Notes under the pieces: model-generated
What the model saw: the letters and a program-made list of their open reading frames with translations, nothing else
What the model was told of the DNA's origin: nothing
The model's database searches: none
Position numbers and translations under genes: made by a program
In this document: positions 1 to 7,053 of the stretch, piece by piece
Numbering within the stretch: position 1 is the stretch's first letter
Layout of the letters: every line of letters starts with the position of its first letter
Origin: CBFGWV01 sp965652545
GTDB taxonomy: Bacteria > Pseudomonadota > Gammaproteobacteria > Competibacterales > Competibacteraceae
Assembly: GCA_965652545.1 (NCBI GenBank)
Contig: CBFGWV010000226.1
Location: forward strand, 1-7,950
DNA length: 7,950 nucleotides
Direction of reading: 5' to 3'

Positions 1-70
1 CCACGACCCACCGGCTTGGCGCGGGCGGTTTTGGCACCCAAGGCCTGATGCCCCCGTGCGAGCAACGCGC
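1..70. other. Left-edge stretch downstream of phnF, no identified gene
   Basis: This 70-base stretch follows the phnF stop codon and runs to the window edge. I see no hairpin followed by a T-run that would mark an intrinsic terminator of phnF. The minus strand has no ATG. GTG or TTG codons occur, so a gene starting just downstream of phnF and leaving the window cannot be excluded, but nothing supports one. I assign no function. Confidence 0.4.
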
Positions 71-805
71 TCAAGGCTCGAACACCAGCTGCGTCCGCTG
101 CCCCGCATAACGCGCCACGTTGTACTCCAGCGGCCGCCCCTCGGGGTCGACGTTCACGCTTTCGGTCACCAGCACCGGCTGGCTGCGCGGCTGGTCCAGC
201 ACCTCGGCGTCCTCCGCGCTGGGCAGCCGGGTGTACACGCGGGTCTGCTGGCGAAAGTAATCCTTGATGCCCATCTGGAACAGGCTCTGGGTAATCGAAC
301 CGGTTTGGCGAAACCGCTCCGCCATGCCATCGAAACGCGGCAACGGAAAATGATGACGGGTGATCCCATACGGCCGCTCGTCCACCACACGCAGAATGTC
401 CAGGGCCAGCACACGCCGCCCCTGGCGCTGGACCAGGTGCTTGGCGATATCCCCCTCCGCATAGACGATCTCACTGCCCAACAAGCGCCCGCTGTGGGTG
501 AGGTCCAGGGCCGCCATGTTCTCGCTGAACCGGGTCCGCTTGGCGACACGGTAGGTCACCACCGGCTCCTGCACGAAGGTGCCCCGCCCCTGCTCGATGC
601 GGATCAGCCCCGCCTCCTGCAAAGCGGCCATGGCACGGCGCAGCGTGTGGCGGTTGACGCCGAAACGCACCGCCAGCTCGGCCTCGGTCGGCAGGCGATC
701 ACCGGCGCGTAACACATGATTGCGAATATCAGCCGTGAGTTTGACCTCGATCTGCCGCCACAGGGCCAGACCGTGGGCCCGTGATACCGGAATGTCCTCA
801 ACCAT
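71..805 (-). CDS. phnF: PhnF, GntR/HutC-family transcriptional repressor of the phn operon
   Basis: This 244-residue protein is a predicted cytoplasmic DNA-binding regulator of phosphonate use. Residues about 13-79 form the GntR winged helix-turn-helix: the LPTEAELA segment (38-45) leads into the recognition helix FGVNRHTLRRAM (48-59), and the wing carries GRGTFV (73-78). NRHTLRRA is also found in Escherichia coli PhnF. Residues about 95-240 fit the UTRA effector-binding domain of the HutC subfamily, which in relatives senses small metabolites. The length matches the family (about 240). The ATG at 803-805 has only a weak ribosome-binding site, but translation from it gives a normal N-terminus just ahead of the winged helix. 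The gene diverges from phnG with 93 bases between the start codons, and that gap holds a HutC-type operator, so repression of the phn operon is likely; autoregulation is possible. The effector is not evident from sequence. Confidence 0.93.
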   Translation of the reverse strand: MVEDIPVSRAHGLALWRQIEVKLTADIRNHVLRAGDRLPTEAELAVRFGVNRHTLRRAMAALQEAGLIRIEQGRGTFVQEPVVTYRVAKRTRFSENMAALDLTHSGRLLGSEIVYAEGDIAKHLVQRQGRRVLALDILRVVDERPYGITRHHFPLPRFDGMAERFRQTGSITQSLFQMGIKDYFRQQTRVYTRLPSAEDAEVLDQPRSQPVLVTESVNVDPEGRPLEYNVARYAGQRTQLVFEP

Positions 806-861
806 CGCTGCGATTCGTCCGTTGCGTGGCCCTCAGATGGCGCGCAGTATTCGGCACATCG

Positions 862-877
862 GTCTAGATGTCTAGAC
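862..877. promoter_or_regulatory. Putative PhnF operator in the phnF-phnG divergent region
   Basis: The sequence GTCTAGATGTCTAGAC is an inverted repeat with 7-base arms (GTCTAGA and TCTAGAC) and a 2-base centre. It can also be read as two abutting octamers, GTCTAGAT (862-869) and GTCTAGAC (870-877). The second matches exactly the known HutC-subfamily consensus GT-N-TA-N-AC, and the first differs at its last base. It lies 22 bases upstream of the phnG start and 57 bases upstream of the phnF start, where a repressor could block phnG transcription. A weak promoter candidate, TTGCGT (822-827) and CAGTAT (845-850) with 17-base spacing, lies just upstream. Each hexamer matches the sigma-70 consensus at only three positions, so I do not list it separately. 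I see no Pho box (CTGTCAT-type direct repeats) in this gap. Binding by PhnF is inferred. Confidence 0.75.
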
Positions 878-898
878 GAATAAACGGAGAACAGGTGG

Positions 899-1348
899 AT
901 GTCTTTCGCGACCGCGGATCGACAGCGCTGGCTGAACCTGATGACCCGGGCCAGCCGTGCCGAACTGGAACACGCCCTGGCTCGGCTGCCGGAGCCCCCA
1001 CAGTGGCAGACACTGCGACCGGCCGAATGCGGCCTGGTCATGGTGCGCGGACGGGCCGGCGGCAGCGGACAACGCTTCAACCTGGGCGAGATGACCGTCA
1101 GCCGCTGCGCCGTGCGCCTGAACGACGGCACCGTCGGACACGGGTACAGCGCTGGGCGGGATACCTGGCGGGCGGAGCGGATCGCGGTGCTGGATGCGCT
1201 CATGCAAGGCCCGGCCCGCGCCCGACTGGAACAGGAACTGCTCGAACCGCTGCATCAGCGCCTGGCGGATCATCGCGCGACAGAGGCCCGGCAGGCGGCC
1301 GCCACCAAGGTGGATTTCTTCACCGTGGCACGCGAGGGGGGGCAATGA
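899..1348 (+). CDS. phnG: PhnG, C-P lyase core complex subunit
   Basis: PhnG is a small subunit of the PhnGHIJ core complex. It takes part with PhnI, PhnH and PhnL in coupling a phosphonate to ribose 5-triphosphate from ATP, releasing adenine. At 149 residues it is almost the length of E. coli PhnG (150). Shared segments include LVMVRGRAGGSGQRFNLGEM, then AVRLNDGTVGHGYSAGRD and AERIAVLDALMQ in the middle of the protein, and the C-terminal KVDFFTVAR. The ATG at 899 has GGAGA (886-890) eight bases upstream. An upstream ATG at 868 lies inside the operator and opens a different frame, so it is not the start. The stop codon overlaps the phnH start in an ATGA, which indicates translational coupling. 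No signal peptide or membrane segment is seen. Confidence 0.95.
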   Translation: MSFATADRQRWLNLMTRASRAELEHALARLPEPPQWQTLRPAECGLVMVRGRAGGSGQRFNLGEMTVSRCAVRLNDGTVGHGYSAGRDTWRAERIAVLDALMQGPARARLEQELLEPLHQRLADHRATEARQAAATKVDFFTVAREGGQ

Positions 1349-1926
1349 GCGCCTTGAGCCCCGGCTTCGACAACCCCGTTTTCGCCGCCCAGCGTGTGTT
1401 CCGCGCCGCCATGGAGGCCATGGCCCGTCCCGGGCGCATACAGACGGTTGCCGAGCGGGCGCAGGCCCCGGCCTTGTCCGTGGCCCAGACCGCACTGGCC
1501 CTGACCTTGTTCGACAACGACACCACGGTGTTCCTCGGCGGCGACACCTGCGCGGCGGCGGATTACCTGCGCTTTCACTGCGGCTGCCCGGTCACGGACG
1601 ACCCGGCGGCAGCCGACTTTGCCCTGATCGACGCCCACGGCGATTGGCCGCCGTTCACCACGCTGGCCCGTGGCAGCGCGGACTATCCGGACCGCTCCAC
1701 CACCGTGATTGCCGACGTTCTTGGCTTGGCTTCCGGCGGGTCGGTCGAGCTGACCGGTCCGGGCATTCAAGATACGCATCGGCTCTCTGTCACCGGCCTG
1801 CCGGAGGATTTCGCCGAGCGCTGGGCGGCCAACCGCGCGGGCTTCCCCTTGGGTGTGGACGTATTCCTGTGCTGCGCGGACCGATTCATCGCCCTGCCAC
1901 GCACCGTCTGCTGGGAGGCGCGCTAG
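1345..1926 (+). CDS. phnH: PhnH, C-P lyase core complex subunit
   Basis: PhnH is a structural subunit of the C-P lyase core complex and is needed for the PhnI-dependent nucleosidase step. The 193-residue product matches the E. coli length (194). Recognisable segments are FAAQRVFRAAMEAMARPGRI near the N-terminus, LALTLFDNDTTVFL, DYLRFHCGCP, the glycine-rich GGSVELTGPGI, and FPLGVDVFLCCADRFIALPRT at the C-terminus, all with counterparts in known PhnH. The ATG at 1345 is chosen because it forms an ATGA overlap with the phnG stop, has a purine-rich AGGGGGG run just upstream, and gives the family length. The same frame stays open back to 868, but that extension is phnG read out of frame. Only one base separates its stop from phnI. 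Confidence 0.95.
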   Translation: MSALSPGFDNPVFAAQRVFRAAMEAMARPGRIQTVAERAQAPALSVAQTALALTLFDNDTTVFLGGDTCAAADYLRFHCGCPVTDDPAAADFALIDAHGDWPPFTTLARGSADYPDRSTTVIADVLGLASGGSVELTGPGIQDTHRLSVTGLPEDFAERWAANRAGFPLGVDVFLCCADRFIALPRTVCWEAR

Positions 1927-1927
1927 C

Positions 1928-3007
1928 ATGTATGTCGCCGTCAAAGGTGGCGAAACCGCCATCGCCAACGCCCATCGCTGGCTGGCCCGGGTGCGCCGTG
2001 GCGATACCGGGGTGCCGGAGTTGGAGATTGCGCAAATCCGCGAGCAACTCGGCCGCGCCGTCGACCGGGTCATGGCCGAGGGCTCGCTGTACGATCCCGA
2101 TCTTGCCGCCCTGGCTATCAAGCAGGCGCAGGGCGATCTGATCGAGGCGATCTTCCTCATGCGCGCCTTCCGCACCACCTTGCCGCGCTTCGGCTACAGC
2201 CAGCCGCTGGATACTGCACGGCTGCACATCCGCCGGCGCATCTCAGCCACGTTCAAGGACGTCCCCGGTGGGCAAATCCTGGGGCCGACCATGGACTACA
2301 CCCACCGGCTGGTGGACTTCGGGCTGGAGGATGAAAGCACGCCGCCAAGCCCAGAGGAGCGCGAGGCGAACGCCGCCGCGATGGCCCGGGTGACCGATCT
2401 GCTGGGTGCCGACGGCCTGGTGGAGGCGGAAACCGCGGACGACCCGCAGCGTCCGGTCGCCGATGTCACCCGCGAGTCCACCCAATACCCCTGCGCCCGC
2501 GACGCCCGCCTGCAGCAACTGGCCCGCGGCGATGAGGGTTACCTGCTCGCCCTGGGTTATTCCACCCAGCGCGGCTATGGCCGGACGCACCCGTTCGTCG
2601 GCGAGCTGCGCCAGGGCGAAGTGGCGGTGGAGTTCATCCCCGAAGAGCTGGGCTTTGCCATCGAGCTGGGCGATCTGGCCATCACCGAATGCCAGATGAT
2701 CAACCAGTTCGCCGGCAATGCTGCCGCCGCCCCGCAGTTCACCCGCGGCTACGGGCTGACCTTCGGCTACGGCGAGCGCAAGGCCATGAGCATGGCGCTG
2801 GTCGACCGCGCCCTGCGCGCCCCCGAGCTTGGCGAACCGACCGGTGCGCCGGCACAGGACCAGGAGTTCGTGCTCTACCACGCCGACAATGTGCAGGCGA
2901 CGGGCTTCGTCGAGCATCTGAAGCTGCCCCATTACGTGGACTTCCAGTCCGAACTGGTCGCCATCCGCGAACTGCGCAAGGCCTTTGGCCAGGAGGACGG
3001 GCAATGA
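1928..3007 (+). CDS. phnI: PhnI, nucleosidase/transferase subunit of C-P lyase
   Basis: PhnI is the catalytic subunit for the first step: with PhnG, PhnH and PhnL it exchanges the adenine of ATP (or GTP) for a phosphonate, giving ribose 1-phosphonate 5-triphosphate. The 359 residues (E. coli 354) align from the first residue, with MYVAVKGGETAIANAH, then AVDRVMAEG, RRISATFKDVPGGQILGPTMDYTHRL, LQQLARGDEGYLLALGYSTQRGYGR and HADNVQATGFVEHLKLPHYVDFQ. His330 and His335 in HLKLPH correspond to E. coli His328 and His333, reported to bind zinc near the PhnJ interface. GGAGG (1914-1918) lies nine bases before the ATG at 1928; the frame is open upstream to 1853 but that part belongs to phnH. The insertion relative to E. 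coli (about residues 138-185) is acidic and low in conservation. The stop overlaps phnJ in an ATGA. Confidence 0.97.
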   Translation: MYVAVKGGETAIANAHRWLARVRRGDTGVPELEIAQIREQLGRAVDRVMAEGSLYDPDLAALAIKQAQGDLIEAIFLMRAFRTTLPRFGYSQPLDTARLHIRRRISATFKDVPGGQILGPTMDYTHRLVDFGLEDESTPPSPEEREANAAAMARVTDLLGADGLVEAETADDPQRPVADVTRESTQYPCARDARLQQLARGDEGYLLALGYSTQRGYGRTHPFVGELRQGEVAVEFIPEELGFAIELGDLAITECQMINQFAGNAAAAPQFTRGYGLTFGYGERKAMSMALVDRALRAPELGEPTGAPAQDQEFVLYHADNVQATGFVEHLKLPHYVDFQSELVAIRELRKAFGQEDGQ

Positions 3008-3843
3008 CCACCGCCGGCTACACCTTTGCCTACCTGGACGAGGCGACCAAGCGCATGATCCGCCGCGGGCTGCTCAAGGCGCTGGCCATTCCCGGCTACC
3101 AGGTGCCGTTCGGCTCGCGCGAGCTACCGCTGCCCTACGGCTGGGGCACCGGCGGCATTCAGGTGACCGCCGCGGTGATCGGCCCGGACGATGTGCTCAA
3201 AGTCATCGACCAGGGGGCCGACGACACCACCAACGCGGTGAGCATCCGCCAGTTCTTCGCCCGCACCACCGGCGTGGCCACGACCACGCGCACGGACGAG
3301 GCCACATTGATTCAGACCCGCCACCGCATTCCGGAAACCCCGCTGACCGAAGACCAGGTCATGGTCTACCAGGTGCCGATCCCCGAACCACTGCGCTGGC
3401 TGGAGCCCAGCGAGCGTGAGACCCGGCGCATGCATGCCTTGTCCGACTACGGTGTGATGCACGTGCAACTGTACGAAGAGATCGCCCGTCACGGCCGTAT
3501 CGTGCAGACCTACGATTACCCGGTGCAGGTCAACGACCGCTATGTGATGCGCCCCAGCCCGATCCCGAAGTTCGACAACCCCAAGCTAGACCGCTGCCCG
3601 GCCATCCAGCTCTTCGGTGCCGGCCGCGAGCGGCGGCTGTATGCGGTGCCACCGTACACCCGGGTCAAGAGCCTGGATTTCGAGGACCATCCCTTCGAGA
3701 TCGAGCGTTGGGACCAGCCCTGTGCCCTGTGCGGCGACACGGCCAGCTTCCTCGACGAGGTGATCACCGACGATCGGGGCTCGCGCCTGTATGTGTGCTC
3801 CGACACCGACCATTGCAACCGCCGCCGGGAGACTGCCGCATGA
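3004..3843 (+). CDS. phnJ: PhnJ, radical-SAM carbon-phosphorus lyase
   Basis: PhnJ cleaves the C-P bond of ribose 1-phosphonate 5-phosphate, giving a hydrocarbon (methane from methylphosphonate) and 5-phosphoribosyl 1,2-cyclic phosphate. The 279-residue protein is very close to E. coli PhnJ (281). The C-terminal cysteine pattern is Cx2Cx21Cx5C: Cys240, Cys243, Cys265 and Cys271. These correspond to E. coli Cys241, Cys244 and Cys266, which hold the [4Fe-4S] cluster, and Cys272, the proposed thiyl radical. Gly31 in IPGYQVPFG corresponds to Gly32, the proposed glycyl radical. The blocks PYGWGTGGIQ, KVIDQGADDTTNAVSIR, TLIQTRHRIPETPLTEDQ and PSPIPKFDNPK are intact. AGGAGG (2991-2996) lies seven bases before the ATG at 3004, which also makes an ATGA overlap with phnI. 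All key residues are present, so the enzyme is predicted to be active. The stop overlaps phnK by another ATGA. Confidence 0.98.
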   Translation: MTTAGYTFAYLDEATKRMIRRGLLKALAIPGYQVPFGSRELPLPYGWGTGGIQVTAAVIGPDDVLKVIDQGADDTTNAVSIRQFFARTTGVATTTRTDEATLIQTRHRIPETPLTEDQVMVYQVPIPEPLRWLEPSERETRRMHALSDYGVMHVQLYEEIARHGRIVQTYDYPVQVNDRYVMRPSPIPKFDNPKLDRCPAIQLFGAGRERRLYAVPPYTRVKSLDFEDHPFEIERWDQPCALCGDTASFLDEVITDDRGSRLYVCSDTDHCNRRRETAA

Positions 3844-4616
3844 ACCACGCGAGCCTGTTGGAGGTGCGCGAGCTGACCCTGGGCTACGGCGGCGCACCGG
3901 CCTGCGAGGCGGTGAGCTTCGACCTCTACCCGGGCGAGGTATTGGGCATCGTCGGCGAGTCCGGCGCGGGCAAGTCCTCGGTCCTCAAGGGCTTGTCCGG
4001 CCAGTTGCCGCCCACCGCCGGCACGGTGCGCTTCCGCACCCGTGACGGCGCCCTGGCTGATGTCTGGCGCATGGACGAATCCGCCCGCCGTCAGCTGCTG
4101 CGCAGCGATTGGGGTGTGATCCACCAGAACCCGCGCGACGGTCTGCGCTTTGGTGTCAGCGCCGGTGGCAATGTGGGCGAGCGGCTGATGGCGGTGGGCG
4201 CACGTCATTATGGTGATATCCGCGCGCAGGCCGCGCACTGGCTGACCGAGGTGGAAATCCCCCTGGAGCGGCTGGACGACGACCCGGCGGGCTTCTCCGG
4301 CGGCATGCAGCAGCGTGTACAGATCGCCCGCAACCTGGTCACGCGGCCGCGGCTGGTGTTCATGGACGAGCCGACCGGCGGGCTGGACGTCTCGGTTCAG
4401 GCGCGACTGCTCGATTTGATCCGCCGCCTGACCCGCGAGCTGCACATCGCCGCCATCCTGGTCACCCATGATCTGGGCGTGGTTCGGCTGTTGGCCGACC
4501 GATTGATGGTGATGAAGGCCGGACGGGTGGTCGAGCACGGGCTCACCGACCAGGTCCTGGACGATCCGCAACACGCCTACAGCCAGTTGCTGGTGGCGTC
4601 GATACTGAGAGGCTGA
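3840..4616 (+). CDS. phnK: PhnK, ABC-type ATPase of the C-P lyase complex
   Basis: PhnK is a soluble ABC ATPase that binds the PhnGHIJ core and is needed for turnover; it is not a transporter subunit despite its similarity to oligopeptide-transport ATPases. The 258-residue protein has a full ABC domain: Walker A GESGAGKS (39-46), Q-loop Gln96 in VIHQNPRDGLRF, signature FSGGMQQR (152-159), Walker B LVFMDE (172-177), D-loop GLD (181-183) and switch His210 in LVTHDLG. HQNPRDGLR is typical of PhnK. The ATG at 3840 overlaps the phnJ stop as ATGA, with GGGAGA (3827-3832) seven bases upstream. The length is near that of E. coli (252). No membrane segment is seen and no permease gene is nearby, which agrees with a role in the C-P lyase complex. 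Two bases separate it from phnL. Confidence 0.96.
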   Translation: MNHASLLEVRELTLGYGGAPACEAVSFDLYPGEVLGIVGESGAGKSSVLKGLSGQLPPTAGTVRFRTRDGALADVWRMDESARRQLLRSDWGVIHQNPRDGLRFGVSAGGNVGERLMAVGARHYGDIRAQAAHWLTEVEIPLERLDDDPAGFSGGMQQRVQIARNLVTRPRLVFMDEPTGGLDVSVQARLLDLIRRLTRELHIAAILVTHDLGVVRLLADRLMVMKAGRVVEHGLTDQVLDDPQHAYSQLLVASILRG

Positions 4617-4618
4617 CT

Positions 4619-5344
4619 GTGGCCGACGATACAATGCTCGATGTGAACGGCCTGGCCAAGACCTTCACCTTGCACCTCAAAGGCGGGGTCACCCTGCCGG
4701 TGTTCGCCGACGCCGAATTCACCGTCGGGCGCGGCCAGTGCCTGGTGCTGGACGGCCCCTCCGGCAGTGGCAAATCCAGCCTGCTGCGCTGCGTGTACGG
4801 CAATTACCGCCCGCAGCACGGCATCATCCGCGTACGCCACGACGGCGGCTGGGTCGACCTGGTCGGCGCCGAGCCGCGCACCATTTTGGGTGTGCGCCAG
4901 CGCACGATGGGCTTTGTCAGCCAGTTTCTGCGGGTGATTCCGCGCATCAGCGCACTGGATCTGGTCAGCGAGCCGCTGCTCGCCCGCGGCGTCGCACCGG
5001 CGGAAGCCGACGAGCGGGCACGGGCCCTGCTGGCCCGACTGAATCTGCCGCAGGCCTTGTGGAGCCTGCCACCGGCGACGTTCTCCGGCGGCGAACAGCA
5101 GCGCATCAACATCGCCCGCTCGTTCATCGCCGATTACGACATCCTGCTGTTGGATGAGCCCACCGCGTCCCTGGATGCGGCCAATCGCCGCGTGGTCATC
5201 GGGTTGATCCATGCCGCGCTGGCGCGTGGCGCGGCGCTGTTGGGGATCTTCCACGACACCGAGGTGCGCGATGCGGTGGCAACCCATCGCTTCGATGTCG
5301 CCGCGCACCGTACCCCCATTCTTGAGGACGCCCGGAATGTCTGA
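4619..5344 (+). CDS. phnL: PhnL, ABC-type ATPase of the phosphonate ribosylation step
   Basis: PhnL is the second soluble ABC ATPase of the pathway, required with PhnG, PhnH and PhnI for forming ribose 1-phosphonate 5-triphosphate. The ABC motifs are intact: Walker A GPSGSGKS (46-53), Q-loop Gln102 in FVSQFLRVIPRISAL, signature FSGGEQQR (155-162), Walker B ILLLDE (175-180), D-loop SLD (184-186) and His212 in GIFHD. VSQFLRVIPRISALD is a PhnL hallmark. I chose the GTG at 4619 (241 residues) because GAGAGG (4607-4612) sits six bases upstream. An ATG at 4634 matches the E. coli start (MINVQNVSKTF versus MLDVNGLAKTF here) and would give 236 residues, but has no clear ribosome-binding site. Its last eight bases overlap phnM. 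Confidence 0.95.
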   Translation: MADDTMLDVNGLAKTFTLHLKGGVTLPVFADAEFTVGRGQCLVLDGPSGSGKSSLLRCVYGNYRPQHGIIRVRHDGGWVDLVGAEPRTILGVRQRTMGFVSQFLRVIPRISALDLVSEPLLARGVAPAEADERARALLARLNLPQALWSLPPATFSGGEQQRINIARSFIADYDILLLDEPTASLDAANRRVVIGLIHAALARGAALLGIFHDTEVRDAVATHRFDVAAHRTPILEDARNV

Positions 5345-6470
5345 AACCGTACTCACCCATGCCCGCCTGGTGCTGGCCGACGAGGTCATCGCCGGCACCC
5401 TGGTCCTGCGCGACGGCCTCATCGCCGCTATCGACCAGGGCCCCTCTTCCGTACCCGGCGCGCAGGACATGGGCGGCGACGTCCTCATGCCGGGGCTGAT
5501 CGAGGTTCACACCGACAATGCCGAGAAACACGCCGTCCCCCGCCCCGGCGTGGTCTGGCCGCTGGTGCCAGCCATGCTGGCGCACGATGCCCAGCTCATC
5601 GCCGCGGGCATCACCACCGTGTATGACGCGGTTTCGCTGGGCCATGACGCCGGCAAGGAGTACCGCAAAGACCTCGGCGAGCGGCTGATCGAGGCCATCG
5701 ACCAGGGGCTTGCGCACATGCGTGCGGACCACCGCCTGCACCTGCGTTGCGAAGTCGCCACACCCGGCTGCCTGGCGCAGTTCGAGGGCCAGTGCCGTCA
5801 CCCCCGCGTGGGGCTGGTGTCGTTGATGGACCACACCCCCGGCCAGCGCCAGTTCGCGACCATCGACAAGTACCGCGAGTACTACATGGGCAAGTACGGC
5901 ATCGACGCGGCCACCATGGAGCGGATGATCCACGAGCGGCTGGCCGAGCAGGCGCGCTACGCCCCGCCCACCCGTGCAGCGATCGCCGCCTGGTGTCGCG
6001 ACGCCGGCATCACCCTGGCCAGCCACGACGACGCCACACCGGCACATGTGGACGAAGCCTTCGGCGAGGGCGCCACCGTGTCGGAGTTCCCCACCACGCG
6101 CGAGGCCGCCGTGGCCGCCCGCAGCCACGGCATGATGACCATCGCCGGGGCACCCAACGTGGTACGCGGCGGCTCGCACTCGGGCAATGTGGCAGCGCTG
6201 GAGCTGGCCCGCGAAGGGCTGGCGGACGTGCTGTCCTCGGACTACGTGCCGGCCAGCCTGCTGCACGCCGCCTTCCGCCTGACCGACGATGCCGACCTCA
6301 GCCTGCCGGCGGCCGTAGCCTGCGTGACACAAAACCCCGCCACACTGCTGGGACTGCAAGACCGTGGCGTATTGCGCGCCGGAACCCGCGCCGATGTGCT
6401 CCGGGTGCACCCGCTGGACCACTCACCGGTGGTGCGCGCGGTGTGGTGCCAAGGGCAACGGATGCTTTGA
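5337..6470 (+). CDS. phnM: PhnM, ribose 1-phosphonate 5-triphosphate diphosphatase
   Basis: PhnM is an amidohydrolase-superfamily enzyme that removes pyrophosphate from ribose 1-phosphonate 5-triphosphate, giving the 5-phosphate that PhnJ cleaves. The 377 residues match E. coli PhnM (378). The usual metal-site blocks are present: MPGLIEVHTDN with His58 and Asp60, LMDHTPGQRQF with His166, LASHDDATP with His230, GAPNVVRGGSHSGN (271-284), and the late aspartate Asp302 in LSSDYVP. Which of these bind metal is inferred from the superfamily. The N-terminal residues 1-50 form the small beta-sandwich seen in this superfamily. The ATG at 5337 has GAGGA (5324-5328) eight bases upstream and overlaps the phnL end by eight bases. 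The frame is open upstream to 5211, but that part lies within phnL. A 22-base gap, the largest within the operon, separates it from the next gene. Confidence 0.97.
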   Translation: MSETVLTHARLVLADEVIAGTLVLRDGLIAAIDQGPSSVPGAQDMGGDVLMPGLIEVHTDNAEKHAVPRPGVVWPLVPAMLAHDAQLIAAGITTVYDAVSLGHDAGKEYRKDLGERLIEAIDQGLAHMRADHRLHLRCEVATPGCLAQFEGQCRHPRVGLVSLMDHTPGQRQFATIDKYREYYMGKYGIDAATMERMIHERLAEQARYAPPTRAAIAAWCRDAGITLASHDDATPAHVDEAFGEGATVSEFPTTREAAVAARSHGMMTIAGAPNVVRGGSHSGNVAALELAREGLADVLSSDYVPASLLHAAFRLTDDADLSLPAAVACVTQNPATLLGLQDRGVLRAGTRADVLRVHPLDHSPVVRAVWCQGQRML

Positions 6471-6492
6471 CAAGGACATAAGGACTCGCATC

Positions 6493-7053
6493 ATGATCGT
6501 GGACCGTTGTTTCGACCTGCTGGACCGGCTCGGCCGCGACCGCCGCTACGGCGATGAGGCCGTCAGCCAGCTGGAGCATGCCCTGCAATGCGCCTGGCTG
6601 GCCGAACGCGACGGTGCGCCGGCGAGCCTGATTACCGCCGCCTTGCTGCATGACATCGGCCACCTGCTGCAAACGGACAGGGACGCTGTGCTGCGCGGGG
6701 AGGACCTGCGTCACGAGATCCGTGCGGCGGAGTACCTGAAGGCGCATTTCGCCGATGCGGTCACCGCGCCCATCCGCCAACATGTGGCCGCCAAGCGCTA
6801 CCTGACCGCCGTCGACCCAGCTTACGCACGCGGCTTATCGCCGGCCTCGGTGCGCAGCCTCGAAGTCCAGGGCGGCCCTTTCACACGCGATGACGCCCAC
6901 GCCTTCCTGACCCAGCCGTTCGCCGGCGCGGCCATCCAACTGCGGCGCTGGGACGATTTGGCCAAAGTGGCCGGCCGCGCGACCCCGAACCTGCATTACT
7001 TCCGCGCCTATGCCGAGCAGTCGCTCAAAGGGACGGCGGCGAGTTCCGCATGA
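6493..7053 (+). CDS. HD-domain protein, PhnZ/TmpB-like putative diiron oxygenase of phosphonate metabolism
   Basis: This 186-residue protein belongs to the HD-domain group found in phosphonate operons. Characterised members (PhnZ, TmpB) are mixed-valent diiron oxygenases that use O2 to cleave the C-P bond of a 1-hydroxyphosphonate. The PhnZ residues known to me have counterparts at steady offsets. The diiron ligands are His29, His53, Asp54, His74, His97 and Asp154, for PhnZ His34, His58, Asp59, His80, His104 and Asp161. Substrate and gating residues are Tyr19, Glu22, His57, Lys101, Ser119 and Gln126, for Tyr24, Glu27, His62, Lys108, Ser126 and Gln133. The segments YGDEAVSQLEHALQCA and AALLHDIGHL are the clearest blocks. 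PhnZ positions are from memory. TAAGGA (6479-6484) lies eight bases before the ATG. The stop overlaps the next gene as ATGA. The substrate is unknown; no hydroxylase partner lies in the window. A plain phosphohydrolase remains an alternative. Confidence 0.85.
   Translation: MIVDRCFDLLDRLGRDRRYGDEAVSQLEHALQCAWLAERDGAPASLITAALLHDIGHLLQTDRDAVLRGEDLRHEIRAAEYLKAHFADAVTAPIRQHVAAKRYLTAVDPAYARGLSPASVRSLEVQGGPFTRDDAHAFLTQPFAGAAIQLRRWDDLAKVAGRATPNLHYFRAYAEQSLKGTAASSA

Noticed and set aside
56..712. Plus-strand open frame of 218 codons opposite phnF
   Set aside because: The minus strand encodes a full GntR/UTRA protein here, and the plus-strand product has no recognisable domain.
806..898. Pho box for PhoB control of phnG
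   Set aside because: No CTGTCAT-like direct repeats are visible in the intergenic region.
868..1344. Upstream ATG at 868 that would extend PhnH to 352 residues
   Set aside because: The start lies inside the operator, has no ribosome-binding site, and the extension reads phnG out of frame. The ATGA overlap at 1345 gives the family length.
1853..1927. Earlier start for PhnI giving 384 residues
   Set aside because: The extra 25 residues are phnH sequence in another frame. The ATG at 1928 has a good GGAGG site and begins with MYVAVKGGE as in known PhnI.
3540..4634. Minus-strand open frame of 364 codons opposite phnJ and phnK
   Set aside because: It lies antisense to two genes with intact catalytic motifs and spans their junction. 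The product is low complexity and has no recognisable domain.
3840..5344. PhnK and PhnL as ABC transporter ATPases
   Set aside because: They carry standard ABC motifs, but no permease or binding-protein gene is present and both have PhnK- or PhnL-specific segments, so they are C-P lyase pathway ATPases.
5196..6422. Long minus-strand open frame of 408 codons opposite phnM
   Set aside because: It is a shadow frame produced by high GC and codon bias. Its translation resembles no family I know, and the plus strand has clear PhnM with all motifs.
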